From contig NZ_CP035417.1 of NCBI RefSeq assembly GCF_004123675.1, positions 2,223,501-2,287,500 on the forward strand: a stretch of 64,000 nt of DNA, written 5' to 3'. Positions 43,965 through 52,896 of the stretch are shown piece by piece (position 1 is the first letter of the stretch; every line of letters begins with the position of its first letter). The DNA comes from Leisingera sp. NJS204. GTDB taxonomy: Bacteria > Pseudomonadota > Alphaproteobacteria > Rhodobacterales > Rhodobacteraceae. The position numbers were made by a program, and so were the translations under genes. A model generated the notes under the pieces. That model was given only the letters and a program-made list of their open reading frames with translations. It made no database searches and was not told the origin of the DNA.

Positions 43965-45170
43965 TCAGCGATGCGCAACTGTAATCTGCGTCACGTCGCA
44001 ATTGCCAGTCTTAAAGGCCGCAGCACAGGAAGTGAGGTAAAAGTTCCACATCTTGCGGAAGCGGTCATCAAATCCCATGCGGGCGATCTGATCCCAGCGC
44101 GCATTGAACGTGTCGTGCCAGCGCCGCAAAGTCTGGTCGTAGCTGTCGCCGAATTCAATCGACCGCACCACGCCCAGCCCTGCCCGTTCGATCTGGTCGC
44201 GCAGGACATTCGGGGACGGCAGCATGCCGCCGGGGAAGATGTGTTTCTGGATGAAATCGACGCCCTTACGGTAGATCTCCCAGCGCCTGTCGGCAACGGT
44301 GATGATCTGCAGCGTCGCCTTGCCGCCGGGGTTCAGCCGGTCGTGAATGGTACTGAAATACGCGGGCCAGTATTTCTGCCCCACCGCCTCGAACATCTCG
44401 ATTGAAGCGATGCCGTCAAAACTGCCACGGCAATCGCGATAGTCCTGCAGGCGCAAATCAACTTGATTGGAAAGTCCTGCCTTTTCGATACGTTGCCGGG
44501 CAAAGTTCAGCTGCTCCTGACTGATAGTCAGACCGGTGACTTTCAGCCCCCGCTGACTGGCGGCATATTCCGCAAAGCCGCCCCAGCCGCAGCCGATCTC
44601 CAGCACATGGTCGCCGGGCTTGACCCCCATCTGATCCACCATTGAGGCGTATTTGGCGGTCTGCGCCGCCTCAAGGCTGTCCTGGCCGCTGCGGAACAGG
44701 GCGCTGGAATAGGTCATCGTGTCATCCAGCCACAACCCGTAGAAATCATTGCCCAGGTCGTAGTGGTACGAGATGTTTTTTTGCGCCTGTTTGCGGTGAT
44801 TGCGGTGCAGCCAGAAGCGGAAGCGTTCATAAGCGCGTGCCAGGCCCTGGCCCGGAAAACCGTCATAGACGGTATTGGCGCCCATATGCACCAGATCCAT
44901 AAATGCCTGCAGGTCTGATGTGCTCCACCAGCCTTCCAGGTAAGCGTCGGCAAAGCCAAGATCGCCCTCGCGGATCAGCCGGGCAAAACAATCCGGATTA
45001 CGGATGTGCAGATCAGCGGCGGGACCGGGATCGCGCCCGTTTGCGGAAAATATTCGCCCGTCCGGCAGGTGGATATCCAGCCGCCCGACCTCCATGGCCT
45101 TCACCTTGGCAAACACCGCAGCAAAGTAGCGCGGCAGATCTTTCTGGCCCTCAACGGACGTGTGCTTCAT
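43965..45170 (-). CDS. cfa: Cyclopropane-fatty-acyl-phospholipid synthase family methyltransferase
   Basis: 401 residues. The SAM-binding motif VLEIGCGWGGFAEYAA is at about 188-203, preceded by NISYHYDLGNDFYGLWLDDTMTYS split by the usual acyl-binding loop, and followed by the catalytic GIASIEMFEAVG and QIITVADRRW. These enzymes methylenate unsaturated acyl chains in membrane phospholipids. GGGGGAAG precedes the ATG at 45170. It runs straight into trgA, so membrane modification and tellurite genes share a transcript. Confidence 0.9.
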   Translation of the reverse strand: MKHTSVEGQKDLPRYFAAVFAKVKAMEVGRLDIHLPDGRIFSANGRDPGPAADLHIRNPDCFARLIREGDLGFADAYLEGWWSTSDLQAFMDLVHMGANTVYDGFPGQGLARAYERFRFWLHRNHRKQAQKNISYHYDLGNDFYGLWLDDTMTYSSALFRSGQDSLEAAQTAKYASMVDQMGVKPGDHVLEIGCGWGGFAEYAASQRGLKVTGLTISQEQLNFARQRIEKAGLSNQVDLRLQDYRDCRGSFDGIASIEMFEAVGQKYWPAYFSTIHDRLNPGGKATLQIITVADRRWEIYRKGVDFIQKHIFPGGMLPSPNVLRDQIERAGLGVVRSIEFGDSYDQTLRRWHDTFNARWDQIARMGFDDRFRKMWNFYLTSCAAAFKTGNCDVTQITVAHR

Positions 45171-45250
45171 GCGCTTCCCCCTGTGAGACACGGACTGGCT
45201 ACAGGGAAAAAGCTAGGCCGCAGGGGGCCTTCCGGCAAGAAAACTATGCG

Positions 45251-46675
45251 TTAGCGGTTTTCACGGGCACCGTGATAAGCCGCGAGCGCACGGTCGCGGC
45301 CCTCTTTCAGGCTAATGACCGGCTCTGCGCGGGGAGTGTCCGGTGAGAGGTTCCAGGACAGTGGCGCAGCGTCGAAGAAATCCAGCGCGGATTGCGGTGC
45401 ATTGCCTTGCCCCTCGGCAATCCAGCGTCGCGTGTAAGCACCTGATGGGTCGAATTTTTCCAGCTGGCCACTGGGGTTGAAGACACGGAAGAAAGGCGCT
45501 GCATCAGGACCGGAGCCAGCCACCCACTGCCAGCCCATGGCATTGGCGGCCGGGTCCCAGTCCACCAGCGTTTCCGCAAACCAGTTCATTCCGATTTTCC
45601 AATGCGTCATCAGATGCTTGGTCAGGAAACTTGCCACGATCATACGGGCCCGGTTGTGCATCTTGCCGGTCACATACAGTTCGCGCATGGCGGCATCTAT
45701 GAAACCGTACCCTGTCTGCCCCTGCTGCCAGGCCTGGACCTGGCGCGTGATGTCCTGCGACCAGGGAAAGGCCTGCCATTCGCTGCGCCAGCTGGCCGTC
45801 AGCATATGCGGCGAGTGGTACATCAGGTGATAGGCGAACTCGCGCCAGGCGACCTCTTTCAGGAAATGTTCCGCGCCCTGGCTGCCGCGCTCCATCGCCG
45901 CGCGGCCCAGGTGCCACATGCGGTGCGGGCTGATTTCCCCCCAGGCAAGGTTCTCCGACAGGCCGGAGGTGGCCTCCTCGCCCGGATAGTCGCGGCGCTC
46001 TTTATATGCGTCCACAGAATCTTCGAGGAATTCGTCCAGACGGTTTAGCGCAGCGCCTTCGCCGACACGGCAGTAGCGGGCGACCACATCCGCGCCGCGG
46101 CGCATGGCGGCGCCCATATTCCAAACGGAGATATCTTCACTGGCGGGCCAGTTTGCCGGTGCTGGCAACGTGGCGGGTGCTGGCAGTAGGCTGGTGACGC
46201 TGCGGCCCCGCACGGCCTTCCAGAATGGGGTGTAGACTTTGTACATACCGCCGGTCTTGGTCTCGACCGTCCAGGGTTCAAACAACAGCCGACCGCCGTG
46301 GGATTTGGCCGTGATCCCCTGTGCCGGGAGCTGCTGTTTCACTTCGGTGTCGCGGGCAATGGCCTGCGGATCATAAAGGCGGGACCAATGCACGGCCCCT
46401 GCCCCGGTTTCAACGGCCAGCTGCTGCAGCACGTCCAGCGCCCTGCCCCGGCGCAGGATCAGACGGGAGCCGGCCCTGGCCAGTTCCCGTGCGAAATGCT
46501 CCAGCCCCAGCCCAAGGCGGAACTTGGGCGCTGCGCCCAGCGCTTCGTCCTGTTCGTCGAGGATATAGACTGGAAGAACGGGCGCACCGGACGCGGCAGC
46601 AGCCGTCAGAGCCGGATTGTCACAAAGACGGAAATCCCGCCTTATCCACCAGATCACCGGGGAACTGCTGATCAT
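45251..46675 (-). CDS. phrB: Deoxyribodipyrimidine photolyase
   Basis: 474 residues. The N-terminal antenna-binding domain begins VIWWIRRDFRLCDNPAL. The FAD-binding helical domain contains TSGLSENLAWGEISP, WREFAYHLMYH, GQTGYGFIDAAMRELYVTGKMHN split by spacing, RMIVASFLTKHLM and DWDPAANAMGWQWVAGSG, all diagnostic of class I CPD photolyases. It repairs UV-made cyclobutane dimers using blue light. It ends 80 bases before cfa and follows the aminotransferase gene by 24 bases. Confidence 0.94.
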   Translation of the reverse strand: MISSSPVIWWIRRDFRLCDNPALTAAAASGAPVLPVYILDEQDEALGAAPKFRLGLGLEHFARELARAGSRLILRRGRALDVLQQLAVETGAGAVHWSRLYDPQAIARDTEVKQQLPAQGITAKSHGGRLLFEPWTVETKTGGMYKVYTPFWKAVRGRSVTSLLPAPATLPAPANWPASEDISVWNMGAAMRRGADVVARYCRVGEGAALNRLDEFLEDSVDAYKERRDYPGEEATSGLSENLAWGEISPHRMWHLGRAAMERGSQGAEHFLKEVAWREFAYHLMYHSPHMLTASWRSEWQAFPWSQDITRQVQAWQQGQTGYGFIDAAMRELYVTGKMHNRARMIVASFLTKHLMTHWKIGMNWFAETLVDWDPAANAMGWQWVAGSGPDAAPFFRVFNPSGQLEKFDPSGAYTRRWIAEGQGNAPQSALDFFDAAPLSWNLSPDTPRAEPVISLKEGRDRALAAYHGARENR

Positions 46676-46699
46676 GCTGCTATCCTTGCCTTGTCTGCG

Positions 46700-47923
46700 T
46701 TACAGCACCCGGTCCAAGACCTCAATCAGCTTGGCCACTTCTGCCTCGGTCGTGTAGTGGGTGAAGCTCATACGCAGCACGCCCTCGTTTGGATCAACGC
46801 CCATGGCGGAAAGGGCGCGCACAGCATAGAAATCGCCGCCGCCGGCCATGATGCCATATTCCGACATGGCCGCAGCAACCGGTTCCGCCGGGCGGTTCAG
46901 GGCAATCGCAACGGTCGGCGCGCGGGTTTCTGCAGTCGCAGGCCCTAGCAGGCGCACATTATTGCGGTCCTTTACCGCGTCCAGCAGCGGCTGCAGCAGA
47001 GCAGCCTCATGCGCGCGCATCAGATCGTGGACAAAGGCGCCGGTTTCGGCAGCAGTGCCCGCGTGACCGTGATGAGCCGCCAAGGTTTCAAAATAATCCG
47101 CCATGCCGGCCGAGGCCGCCACCTGGGCATGATCGGGGCCTGCCGGGGTGAAGCGTTTATAGAGTGTGTCCGCATTGAAGTAATGCGCTTGGTTCGGCAG
47201 CAGTGCGCCCAGCGCCTTGCGGATCACCATGATGCCCTGATGGGGGCCATAGGTCTTGTAGGCAGAAAACAGGTAGATATCAGCGCCCAGGTCATCCACA
47301 TTCGGCAACCCGTGCGGTGCATAAGACACGCCATCAACACAGACAAAGGCACCGGCGGCATGGGCCATGGCGGTGATCTCAGGCACCGGGTTGATCTCGC
47401 CCACCACGTCGGAACAATGCGGGAAGCAGACCAGGCGGACGTTTTCGTCCAGCAGGGTTTCCAGCCGGGCCGGGTCCAGATGGCCGGTCTGCGGGTCGAT
47501 CTGCCATTCGCGGATCTCGATCCCTTCCTCGGCCAGACGGCGCCAGGGGCCGGAATTGGCCTCGTGGTCCTGATTGGTGACGATGATGGCTTCACCGGGC
47601 TTCATGAAGCTGCGGAAGGCCTGCGCCAGCACATAGGTGTTCTGGGTGGTCGAGGGACCAAAGCTCAGCTCCTCAGCGGCAACACCCATCAGCGCGGCCA
47701 GACGGGCGCGGGCCTCGTCCATCTCGGCGCCGCCAAGGCGCGAGGCCTCATAGGGGGCATAAGGCTGCACCTTGCGCTGGGTATAGAACCGGGTCAGCCG
47801 GTCAATCACCTGGCGGCAGGTATAGGAGCCGCCCGCGTTTTCAAAAAACGCCTGGCCCTGAAGGCCGGGTTCGCCAAAGGCCGGGAACTGGGCCCGGACA
47901 AAATCAATATCCAATGCGGTCAT
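46700..47923 (-). CDS. Class V aminotransferase, cysteine desulfurase-like
   Basis: 407 residues. The PLP lysine is in FSAYKTYGPHQGIM (about 222); FENAGGSYTCRQVIDRL, NQDHEANSGPW, FPHCSDVVGEINPV and CVDGVSYAPHG are typical of the TIGR01976 cysteine desulfurase-like group. The function of this subgroup is not established; a role in sulfur transfer or a selenocysteine lyase-like reaction is possible. GAGGAG lies before the ATG. Confidence 0.85.
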   Translation of the reverse strand: MTALDIDFVRAQFPAFGEPGLQGQAFFENAGGSYTCRQVIDRLTRFYTQRKVQPYAPYEASRLGGAEMDEARARLAALMGVAAEELSFGPSTTQNTYVLAQAFRSFMKPGEAIIVTNQDHEANSGPWRRLAEEGIEIREWQIDPQTGHLDPARLETLLDENVRLVCFPHCSDVVGEINPVPEITAMAHAAGAFVCVDGVSYAPHGLPNVDDLGADIYLFSAYKTYGPHQGIMVIRKALGALLPNQAHYFNADTLYKRFTPAGPDHAQVAASAGMADYFETLAAHHGHAGTAAETGAFVHDLMRAHEAALLQPLLDAVKDRNNVRLLGPATAETRAPTVAIALNRPAEPVAAAMSEYGIMAGGGDFYAVRALSAMGVDPNEGVLRMSFTHYTTEAEVAKLIEVLDRVL

Positions 47924-48165
47924 TGCTTTTCTTTCTCCTCAATCGCGTACCGGTCAGATGACCCTGGTTCTTGGCAGCTGTTCCGGCAGGGCTGCGCTCC
48001 TGCGTAAGGATTGAGGGAACAGCTGCGGCCCTGCAAGCTGGAAATTTCGAATAAAACGCCGTGTACAAAGCCTGCCTGCCGGAGATGTTCCGGACCGCAA
48101 GCTGATGCCAGAAACTGGCAACAGCGCCTGTCATGCTGACCGCAGGCAAACACGGAGGATTTGAT

Positions 48166-48546
48166 ATGGCCTATACCCCCAAGGATTTCCTGGTCTGGGG
48201 CGAGCTGCCCGTCAGCGATTTGGACGCAGCAGTGACGTTTTATTCCAAGGTGACAGGTGCCGCGTTGAGCATCGACACCAGCGGTCCCAACCCGATGGCA
48301 ATGTTCAAGCCTGCGGATCAGGCAACCGGCGTTGCCCTGCATCTGTATCCCGGCAAACCGGCAGGCGACGGACGCGGACCGACATTGCATCTGACCGCTG
48401 AGGGCGAGCTGGAAGATGTGATGGAGCGGGTCACGGATGCCGGCGGCAAAGTGGTCTCCCCCACTATCGAGATCCCGCCCGGCCGGTTCTTCTATGCCAC
48501 CGACCCGGATGGCAACTCGGTGGGTTTCTTCAAATACAATGACTGA
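48166..48546 (+). CDS. VOC-family (glyoxalase-like) protein
   Basis: 126 residues with the two-module beta-alpha-beta fold of the vicinal oxygen chelate family: VWGELPVSDLDAAVTFYSKVTG at the start and PPGRFFYATDPDGNSVGFFK at the end. Substrate unknown. The ATG at 48166 has GGAGGA upstream, and the earlier in-frame ATG at 48133 lacks one. Divergent from the aminotransferase; its own terminator follows. Confidence 0.85.
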   Translation: MAYTPKDFLVWGELPVSDLDAAVTFYSKVTGAALSIDTSGPNPMAMFKPADQATGVALHLYPGKPAGDGRGPTLHLTAEGELEDVMERVTDAGGKVVSPTIEIPPGRFFYATDPDGNSVGFFKYND

Positions 48547-48554
48547 CAAGCAAC

Positions 48555-48586
48555 AGGCCCCGGAAAAGCACCGGGGCCTTTTGTTG
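48555..48586 (+). terminator. Terminator after the VOC gene
   Basis: AGGCCCCGG (48555-48563) pairs with CCGGGGCCT (48571-48579), followed by TTTGTT. It lies between two convergent genes, 9 bases past the VOC stop codon. Confidence 0.85.
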
Positions 48587-48601
48587 CCATTCGGTCAGGT
48601 C

Positions 48602-49594
48602 TCAGCCGTTCACATCAACCACAACACGCCCCTTGACCTGGCCCTTGAGGATATCCGCCCCCAGCTGCGGCAGATCGCTCAGGACAGCGGGTTGGATCAT
48701 TGCCTCCAGCTTGTCCATCGGCAGATCTTTGGCGATCCGCTCCCAGGCGCGCAGGCGGTTGTCATAAGGCTGCATGACGGAATCGATACCCAACAGGTTC
48801 ACGCCGCGCAGCAGGAAGGGAATGACGGTAGCAGGCAGCCCGGCGCCGCCCGCAAGGCCGACAGCGGATACCGAGGCACCGTATTTCATCTGCCCCAGCA
48901 CCCGTGCCAGCATGGCGCCGCCAACCGCATCGACACAGCCCGCCCAGTTTTCGCTTTCCAGCGGGCGTTTGGTGGTCTCGTTGATCTCATCGCGGGGCAC
49001 AATCCGGGTGGCGCCCAGGGATTTCAAATAGTCTGCGGTTTCCGGGCGGCCCGTGACGCCTGCCGCCTCATAGCCGAGATTCGCCAGGATCGCAGTGGCC
49101 ACCGAACCGACACCGCCCGCGGCACCGGTGACCAGAACGGGACCATGCCCGGGCTCCAACCCATGATCCTCCAGCGCCATCACCGCCAGCATCGCGGTAA
49201 AGCCCGCAGTGCCCACTGCCATCGCCTGGCGGGTATCCAGCCCATCAGGCAGCGGCACCAGCCAGTCGGCGCGCACGTTGGCCTTTTGGGAATAACCGCC
49301 CCAATGCGCCTCGCCGACGCGCCAGCCGGTCAGCACCACCTTGTCGCCGGGTTTGTAGCGGTCATCCGAGGACGTCTCGACAGTACCGGCGAAGTCAATA
49401 CCCGGCACATGCGGGTACTTGCGCACCAGCCCGCCGCCCGGGCCGACGCACAGGCCGTCCTTGTAGTTCACGGTGGAATACTCCACCGCCACGGTCACTT
49501 CTCCCTCGGGCAGGTCTTCCAAACTAAGCTGCTGTACCGCGGCTGAAGTCTTGCCGCTGTCTTCGTCCTTGTTCACAACCAGTGCATTGAACAT
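48602..49594 (-). CDS. acuI: Acrylyl-CoA reductase (NADPH), AcuI
   Basis: 330 residues, MDR superfamily of the YhdH/AcuI subgroup. VEYSTVNYKDGLCVGPGGG, HVPGIDFAGTVE and VLVTGAAGGVGSVA with nearby TGRPE match AcuI. The enzyme reduces toxic acryloyl-CoA, formed from DMSP cleavage or 3-hydroxypropionate, to propionyl-CoA. In Ruegeria pomeroyi acuI stands next to dmdA, as it does here, which supports the call over a general quinone reductase. ATG 49594 chosen (AAAGGGA upstream). Confidence 0.9.
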   Translation of the reverse strand: MFNALVVNKDEDSGKTSAAVQQLSLEDLPEGEVTVAVEYSTVNYKDGLCVGPGGGLVRKYPHVPGIDFAGTVETSSDDRYKPGDKVVLTGWRVGEAHWGGYSQKANVRADWLVPLPDGLDTRQAMAVGTAGFTAMLAVMALEDHGLEPGHGPVLVTGAAGGVGSVATAILANLGYEAAGVTGRPETADYLKSLGATRIVPRDEINETTKRPLESENWAGCVDAVGGAMLARVLGQMKYGASVSAVGLAGGAGLPATVIPFLLRGVNLLGIDSVMQPYDNRLRAWERIAKDLPMDKLEAMIQPAVLSDLPQLGADILKGQVKGRVVVDVNG

Positions 49595-49672
49595 TTCACA
49601 TTCCCTTTCCAAAAACACAGCCAGATCCCATGTTCATCTGGCTAAAAACATCCCGGGGGAGCCGCGGCCTGC

Positions 49673-49692
49673 CGGGGCGTTGGCAGCGCCCC
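49673..49692 (-). promoter_or_regulatory. Hairpin between dmdA and acuI
   Basis: GGGGCG (49674-49679) pairs with CGCCCC (49687-49692) across a seven-base loop. It lies 7 bases past the dmdA stop codon and about 80 bases before acuI, with no T-run. It may protect the dmdA message end and lower read-through to acuI. Confidence 0.4.
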
Positions 49693-49699
49693 ACCCTTC

Positions 49700-50794
49700 C
49701 TACCGCCAGAACCTCTCCTGAACGGTTGCGGGCAGCATTCCCGCCGGGGTCTCCACTTCCATCACCGTGCCCGGCACCCAATGACTGCGGTCCACCATGC
49801 CAATCGCCGCATTCACCCCGAATTCGGGGGAGAAAATGGCTGATCCCACCTGACCCACCTGACGGCCATCTGCAAAAAGCGGCCAAGCGTCCAGACAAGG
49901 CGGGATCGCTCCACCGATCACCAGCGGGCGGATCTGGCGTGCGGGACCGTTTGCTGCCTGTTCTGCCAGTACGGCCTTGCCGATATAATCCTCGGGCGAA
50001 TTGCAGAACTTGCCCAGCCCGCATTCATAGGGCGTGTTGCCGCGGGTCATGTCGTTGCCATAACTCAGCAGCCCGCTTTCGATGCGTTCAATGGTGTTCG
50101 GGCAGCCTGCACGGACGTGCATGTCCTCCCCGGCGGCAAACAGCGCATCCCACAGCGGCATACCCAGATCCGCCCCTTCCACATAAATCTCAAATCCGCC
50201 CTGCTTGGACCAGCCCGAGCGCGCCACCACCAGCTCGACGCCCTGGAACGCCAGACGCTTGTAGCGGAAAAAGCGGATATCGCGCACCGCATCGCCAAAC
50301 ACCCGCGCCATCAGATCATCCGCCTTGGGTCCTTGAACAGCCAGCGGAGAGACATCCGGCTCCTCGATGTCGACATCAAAGCCCTTGGCGATGGCGATCC
50401 CCAGCACGAATTGCAGCAGGTCGCCATCGGCCAGCGACAGCCAATAGTGGTCCGCCGCCAGTTTCACCGCCACCGGGTCATTCAGCATACCGCCGTTGTG
50501 ATCCACCGTCGGCACATAATAGCACTGGTCATCCGCCATCCGGTCCATGTCGCGCGGGCTGATCAGCTTCATCAGCCGCAGCGCGTCCGGCCCTTTGATG
50601 CTGACCTGCCGTTCGCAGGACACATCCCAGACCTGCACATGCTCCTTCAGATGCGCGCAGTCGTATTCAAGACTTTCAAACACTGTCGCCAGCAGCATGT
50701 GGTTGTAGACAGTGTACCCCTTGACGCCTGCGGCCTCGACCCCTTTGAAAAAGGGCGTGCGCCGGATGCGGCGGGACGGAAAAATGTTCGCCAA
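49700..50794 (-). CDS. dmdA: Dimethylsulfoniopropionate demethylase
   Basis: 364 residues, GcvT family. It transfers a methyl group from DMSP to tetrahydrofolate, giving methylmercaptopropionate. The sequence FFKGVEAAGVKGYTVYNHML, HLKEHVQVWDVSCERQV, VDHNGGMLNDPVAVKLA, SGWSKQGGFEIYVEG and LSYGNDMTRGNTPYECGLGK matches DmdA of roseobacters rather than ordinary aminomethyltransferases. The start appears to be a TTG: TTG at 50794 has GGAG eight bases upstream and gives MANIFPSRR, with a length equal to that of known DmdA proteins; a TTG at 50800 is possible. Neighbours acuI and a GntR regulator support the call. Confidence 0.93.
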   Translation of the reverse strand: MANIFPSRRIRRTPFFKGVEAAGVKGYTVYNHMLLATVFESLEYDCAHLKEHVQVWDVSCERQVSIKGPDALRLMKLISPRDMDRMADDQCYYVPTVDHNGGMLNDPVAVKLAADHYWLSLADGDLLQFVLGIAIAKGFDVDIEEPDVSPLAVQGPKADDLMARVFGDAVRDIRFFRYKRLAFQGVELVVARSGWSKQGGFEIYVEGADLGMPLWDALFAAGEDMHVRAGCPNTIERIESGLLSYGNDMTRGNTPYECGLGKFCNSPEDYIGKAVLAEQAANGPARQIRPLVIGGAIPPCLDAWPLFADGRQVGQVGSAIFSPEFGVNAAIGMVDRSHWVPGTVMEVETPAGMLPATVQERFWR

Positions 50795-51199
50795 ACTCAA
50801 GTCTCCATATGAGCGTTACACAGTATAGTTTCCCAATAGCGGAGCCGGCCGGAGCCGCCCCGCCAGCTTCGCCTTTGCTTGGAACCGGACCAATCAATCG
50901 GGCAGATTTCAGCGGGTTTGCCGCCAATGTCCCAAACCCGGCCATAATCACGCACCCGCGGTTTAAGGCCCGTAGCCGCGATGATATCCGGCCCCATGCC
51001 GGTGCTCACGGAGTACATCATCCGCCAGGACACCAGAATGGCGGTAAAAAACCCAAGCCACAGACCTTGCGCATGGATGATCCGAGCATTGCTTTCTCCC
51101 GACTCACGCCTTACGTTTTAAATGTCAGACTTTTAAATGTCAGACAAATGATTTTTTGCCGGGGCACCTCCGGCGTAGCGCCGCGTAAGGGCCCTGAGA
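50795..51199. other. Divergent intergenic region between dmdA and its likely regulator
   Basis: 405 bases without a gene. A frame on the minus strand (50797-51033) has no coding character. The region should hold the dmdA promoter and that of the GntR gene. It contains the 15-base tandem repeat at 51116-51145. No riboswitch was recognised. Confidence 0.55.
51116..51145. promoter_or_regulatory. Tandem 15-bp repeat, candidate GntR operator
   Basis: TTTTAAATGTCAGAC occurs twice in a row, at 51116-51130 and 51131-51145, and the second is followed by AAATG. GTCAGAC fits the GTNNNAC core of FadR-type GntR operators (TNGTNNNACNA), with A in place of the first T. The repeats lie 55-84 bases before the GntR start codon and about 320 bases from dmdA. 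Autoregulation of the GntR gene is therefore the simplest reading. Confidence 0.5.
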
Positions 51200-51928
51200 A
51201 TGAAGATTGACCCCAACAGTTCCGCTGATCTTTCGGTTCAGATAGCGCAGGCAATCAAGGATGCCATCATCTCGGGCGCGCTGATCGTGGATGCACGGCT
51301 GCCCTCTGAAAGCGAGCTGTCGGAGCAGTTTCAGGTCTCCCGTTCCACCGTGCGGGAAGCGCTGAAGCGATTGGCGGCGCAGTCCTTGATCCGCACCCAG
51401 CGCGGCGCGACCGGCGGGGCGTTTGTAAACCGGTTAAGCTTTGAGGACGCCTATTCGCAGCAGATCACCACCTCGACCCTGTTGCTCAGCATGAACGCGG
51501 TGAGCTTTGATACCGCCTGCGAGGCCCGGTATGCGCTGGAACGCTCTTGCGCGCCGCTTTCTGCGCAGCGCCGCACCCCGGATCAGCTGGCCACCATGCG
51601 GACGGAGATCTTCCGGCAAAACCAGCCCGGCCTGACCGATGAGGCCTTCTGCGCCTCGGACGTGGCGTTTCACCGGGCATTGGTGGATGGCGCGCACAAT
51701 CCGGTGCTGTCCTACCAGCTGGCCGGTGCGGTGGAGGCCATGCAGCCGCTGATGAACATGATCACCTTTACCGCCCGCGACCGGGAAGTGATCACCGGCA
51801 TCCACACCCGGATTGCCGATGCCATCCAGGCAGAAGACGGCACCACCGCTGCCACTGGCCTGCAGGAGCTGGAGAGCGAAACCCGAAAACTGGCATCCGA
51901 CGTTTTTGCCAAGCGGGCGCAAAGGTAA
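51200..51928 (+). CDS. GntR-family regulator, FadR subfamily (FCD domain)
   Basis: 242 residues. A winged helix-turn-helix (about 8-75) contains LPSESELSEQFQVSRSTVREALKRL split across the standard motif, then RTQRGATGGAFV. The C-terminal FCD ligand domain carries the metal ligands Asp and three His (DVAFHRALVDGAHNPVLSYQL; ITGIHTRIADAI). It is divergent from dmdA and a likely regulator of dmdA-acuI, as the GntR gene next to dmdA in related genomes suggests. The ligand could be a DMSP or acrylate derivative. Confidence 0.85.
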   Translation: MKIDPNSSADLSVQIAQAIKDAIISGALIVDARLPSESELSEQFQVSRSTVREALKRLAAQSLIRTQRGATGGAFVNRLSFEDAYSQQITTSTLLLSMNAVSFDTACEARYALERSCAPLSAQRRTPDQLATMRTEIFRQNQPGLTDEAFCASDVAFHRALVDGAHNPVLSYQLAGAVEAMQPLMNMITFTARDREVITGIHTRIADAIQAEDGTTAATGLQELESETRKLASDVFAKRAQR

Positions 51929-52110
51929 GCGAGCAACGATTTATCAACCGTGCTCCGGCAATCTTTCCCAATGGGGCACAACTGTGAGTCGCCCTCCGCG
52001 CCGCAGCTCAGCTGGTCCGAAGAACCAACCGGAACTTGCCGCCAACAAGTGATGAAGCAAAGCGCGCGCAGGCATGCCAATCGCGGCGCAGAACGACGGA
52101 AACGCAACAG

Positions 52111-52896
52111 ATGAATTTCCTGAACAGCCTTTCTTCCGCAGTACTGGCCGTGGCTGCCGGCGTCATTCCGGGGGTCTTCACCATTTTGCCCGCTGCAGCC
52201 GAAGGCATGTCTGTTGACGCAGTCATGACCGTGTTCAAGCAGCAACGCATCGGCGCGCTGGTGGTGTACACACCGCAAGCCCCCGCCCCAGCGGCGGACA
52301 ACAGCCACGCCCCGGCGGTCTCCATGTCCTACACGCTCGGGCAAATGGGCGGCATGCAGACAGAAGAGCTGATGCGGATGATAGAGCAGCAGAGGATTGG
52401 CAGCCTCGTCGTCATTTCCCAGCCGCTGTCGTCCTCCTATGACCTGACTGCTGCAATGGCTGAAACCGCGGTGCCGCCATCGGAACCGCGTCCGCAGATC
52501 AACGTCTTTTTTGAATTCGGATCTGCAAGCATCGGGTCTTCGCAGCTCCCCGTGATCCGCACCGTCTGCAGCGCAATGAATGAGATGGGCGGCGGCGGCT
52601 TTGACCTGATCGGGCATTCAGACAGTGCCGGCGAACGGGACTACAACGATGTGCTTTCCCTGCGGCGCGCCATCAGTGTCCGCCGGGCCATGGAAAAAGA
52701 ATGCAATGTTACCGGGAAGGGTATCAGCGTTGCAGGGGCCGGCGCGCGGACACCACTGGAACAGGATGATCCGGAGGGCGGCATGAACCGGCGCGTCGAA
52801 ATCCGCGCGGCGCCTGTTGTTCAGGCAATGACGGCCACGGGCGCGATGACACTGCTGCAAAACATGGACACCCCCGGGAATTCCGGCCAGCAGTAA
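52111..52896 (+). CDS. OmpA-family outer membrane/periplasmic protein with internal repeat
   Basis: 261 residues. A signal peptide (residues 1-29, ending LPAAAE) precedes an unusual N-terminal region holding two copies of QQRIG(A/S)LVV, at about 42 and 92, each preceded by a short acidic helix (AVMTVFK, LMRMIE). The C-terminal 110 residues form an OmpA peptidoglycan-binding domain (INVFFEFGSASIGSS; LIGHSDSAGERDYNDVLSLRRAISVRR split by spacing; GGMNRRVEI). It should anchor to the cell wall. No operon partners. The longer frame to 52036 lacks support. Confidence 0.8.
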   Translation: MNFLNSLSSAVLAVAAGVIPGVFTILPAAAEGMSVDAVMTVFKQQRIGALVVYTPQAPAPAADNSHAPAVSMSYTLGQMGGMQTEELMRMIEQQRIGSLVVISQPLSSSYDLTAAMAETAVPPSEPRPQINVFFEFGSASIGSSQLPVIRTVCSAMNEMGGGGFDLIGHSDSAGERDYNDVLSLRRAISVRRAMEKECNVTGKGISVAGAGARTPLEQDDPEGGMNRRVEIRAAPVVQAMTATGAMTLLQNMDTPGNSGQQ

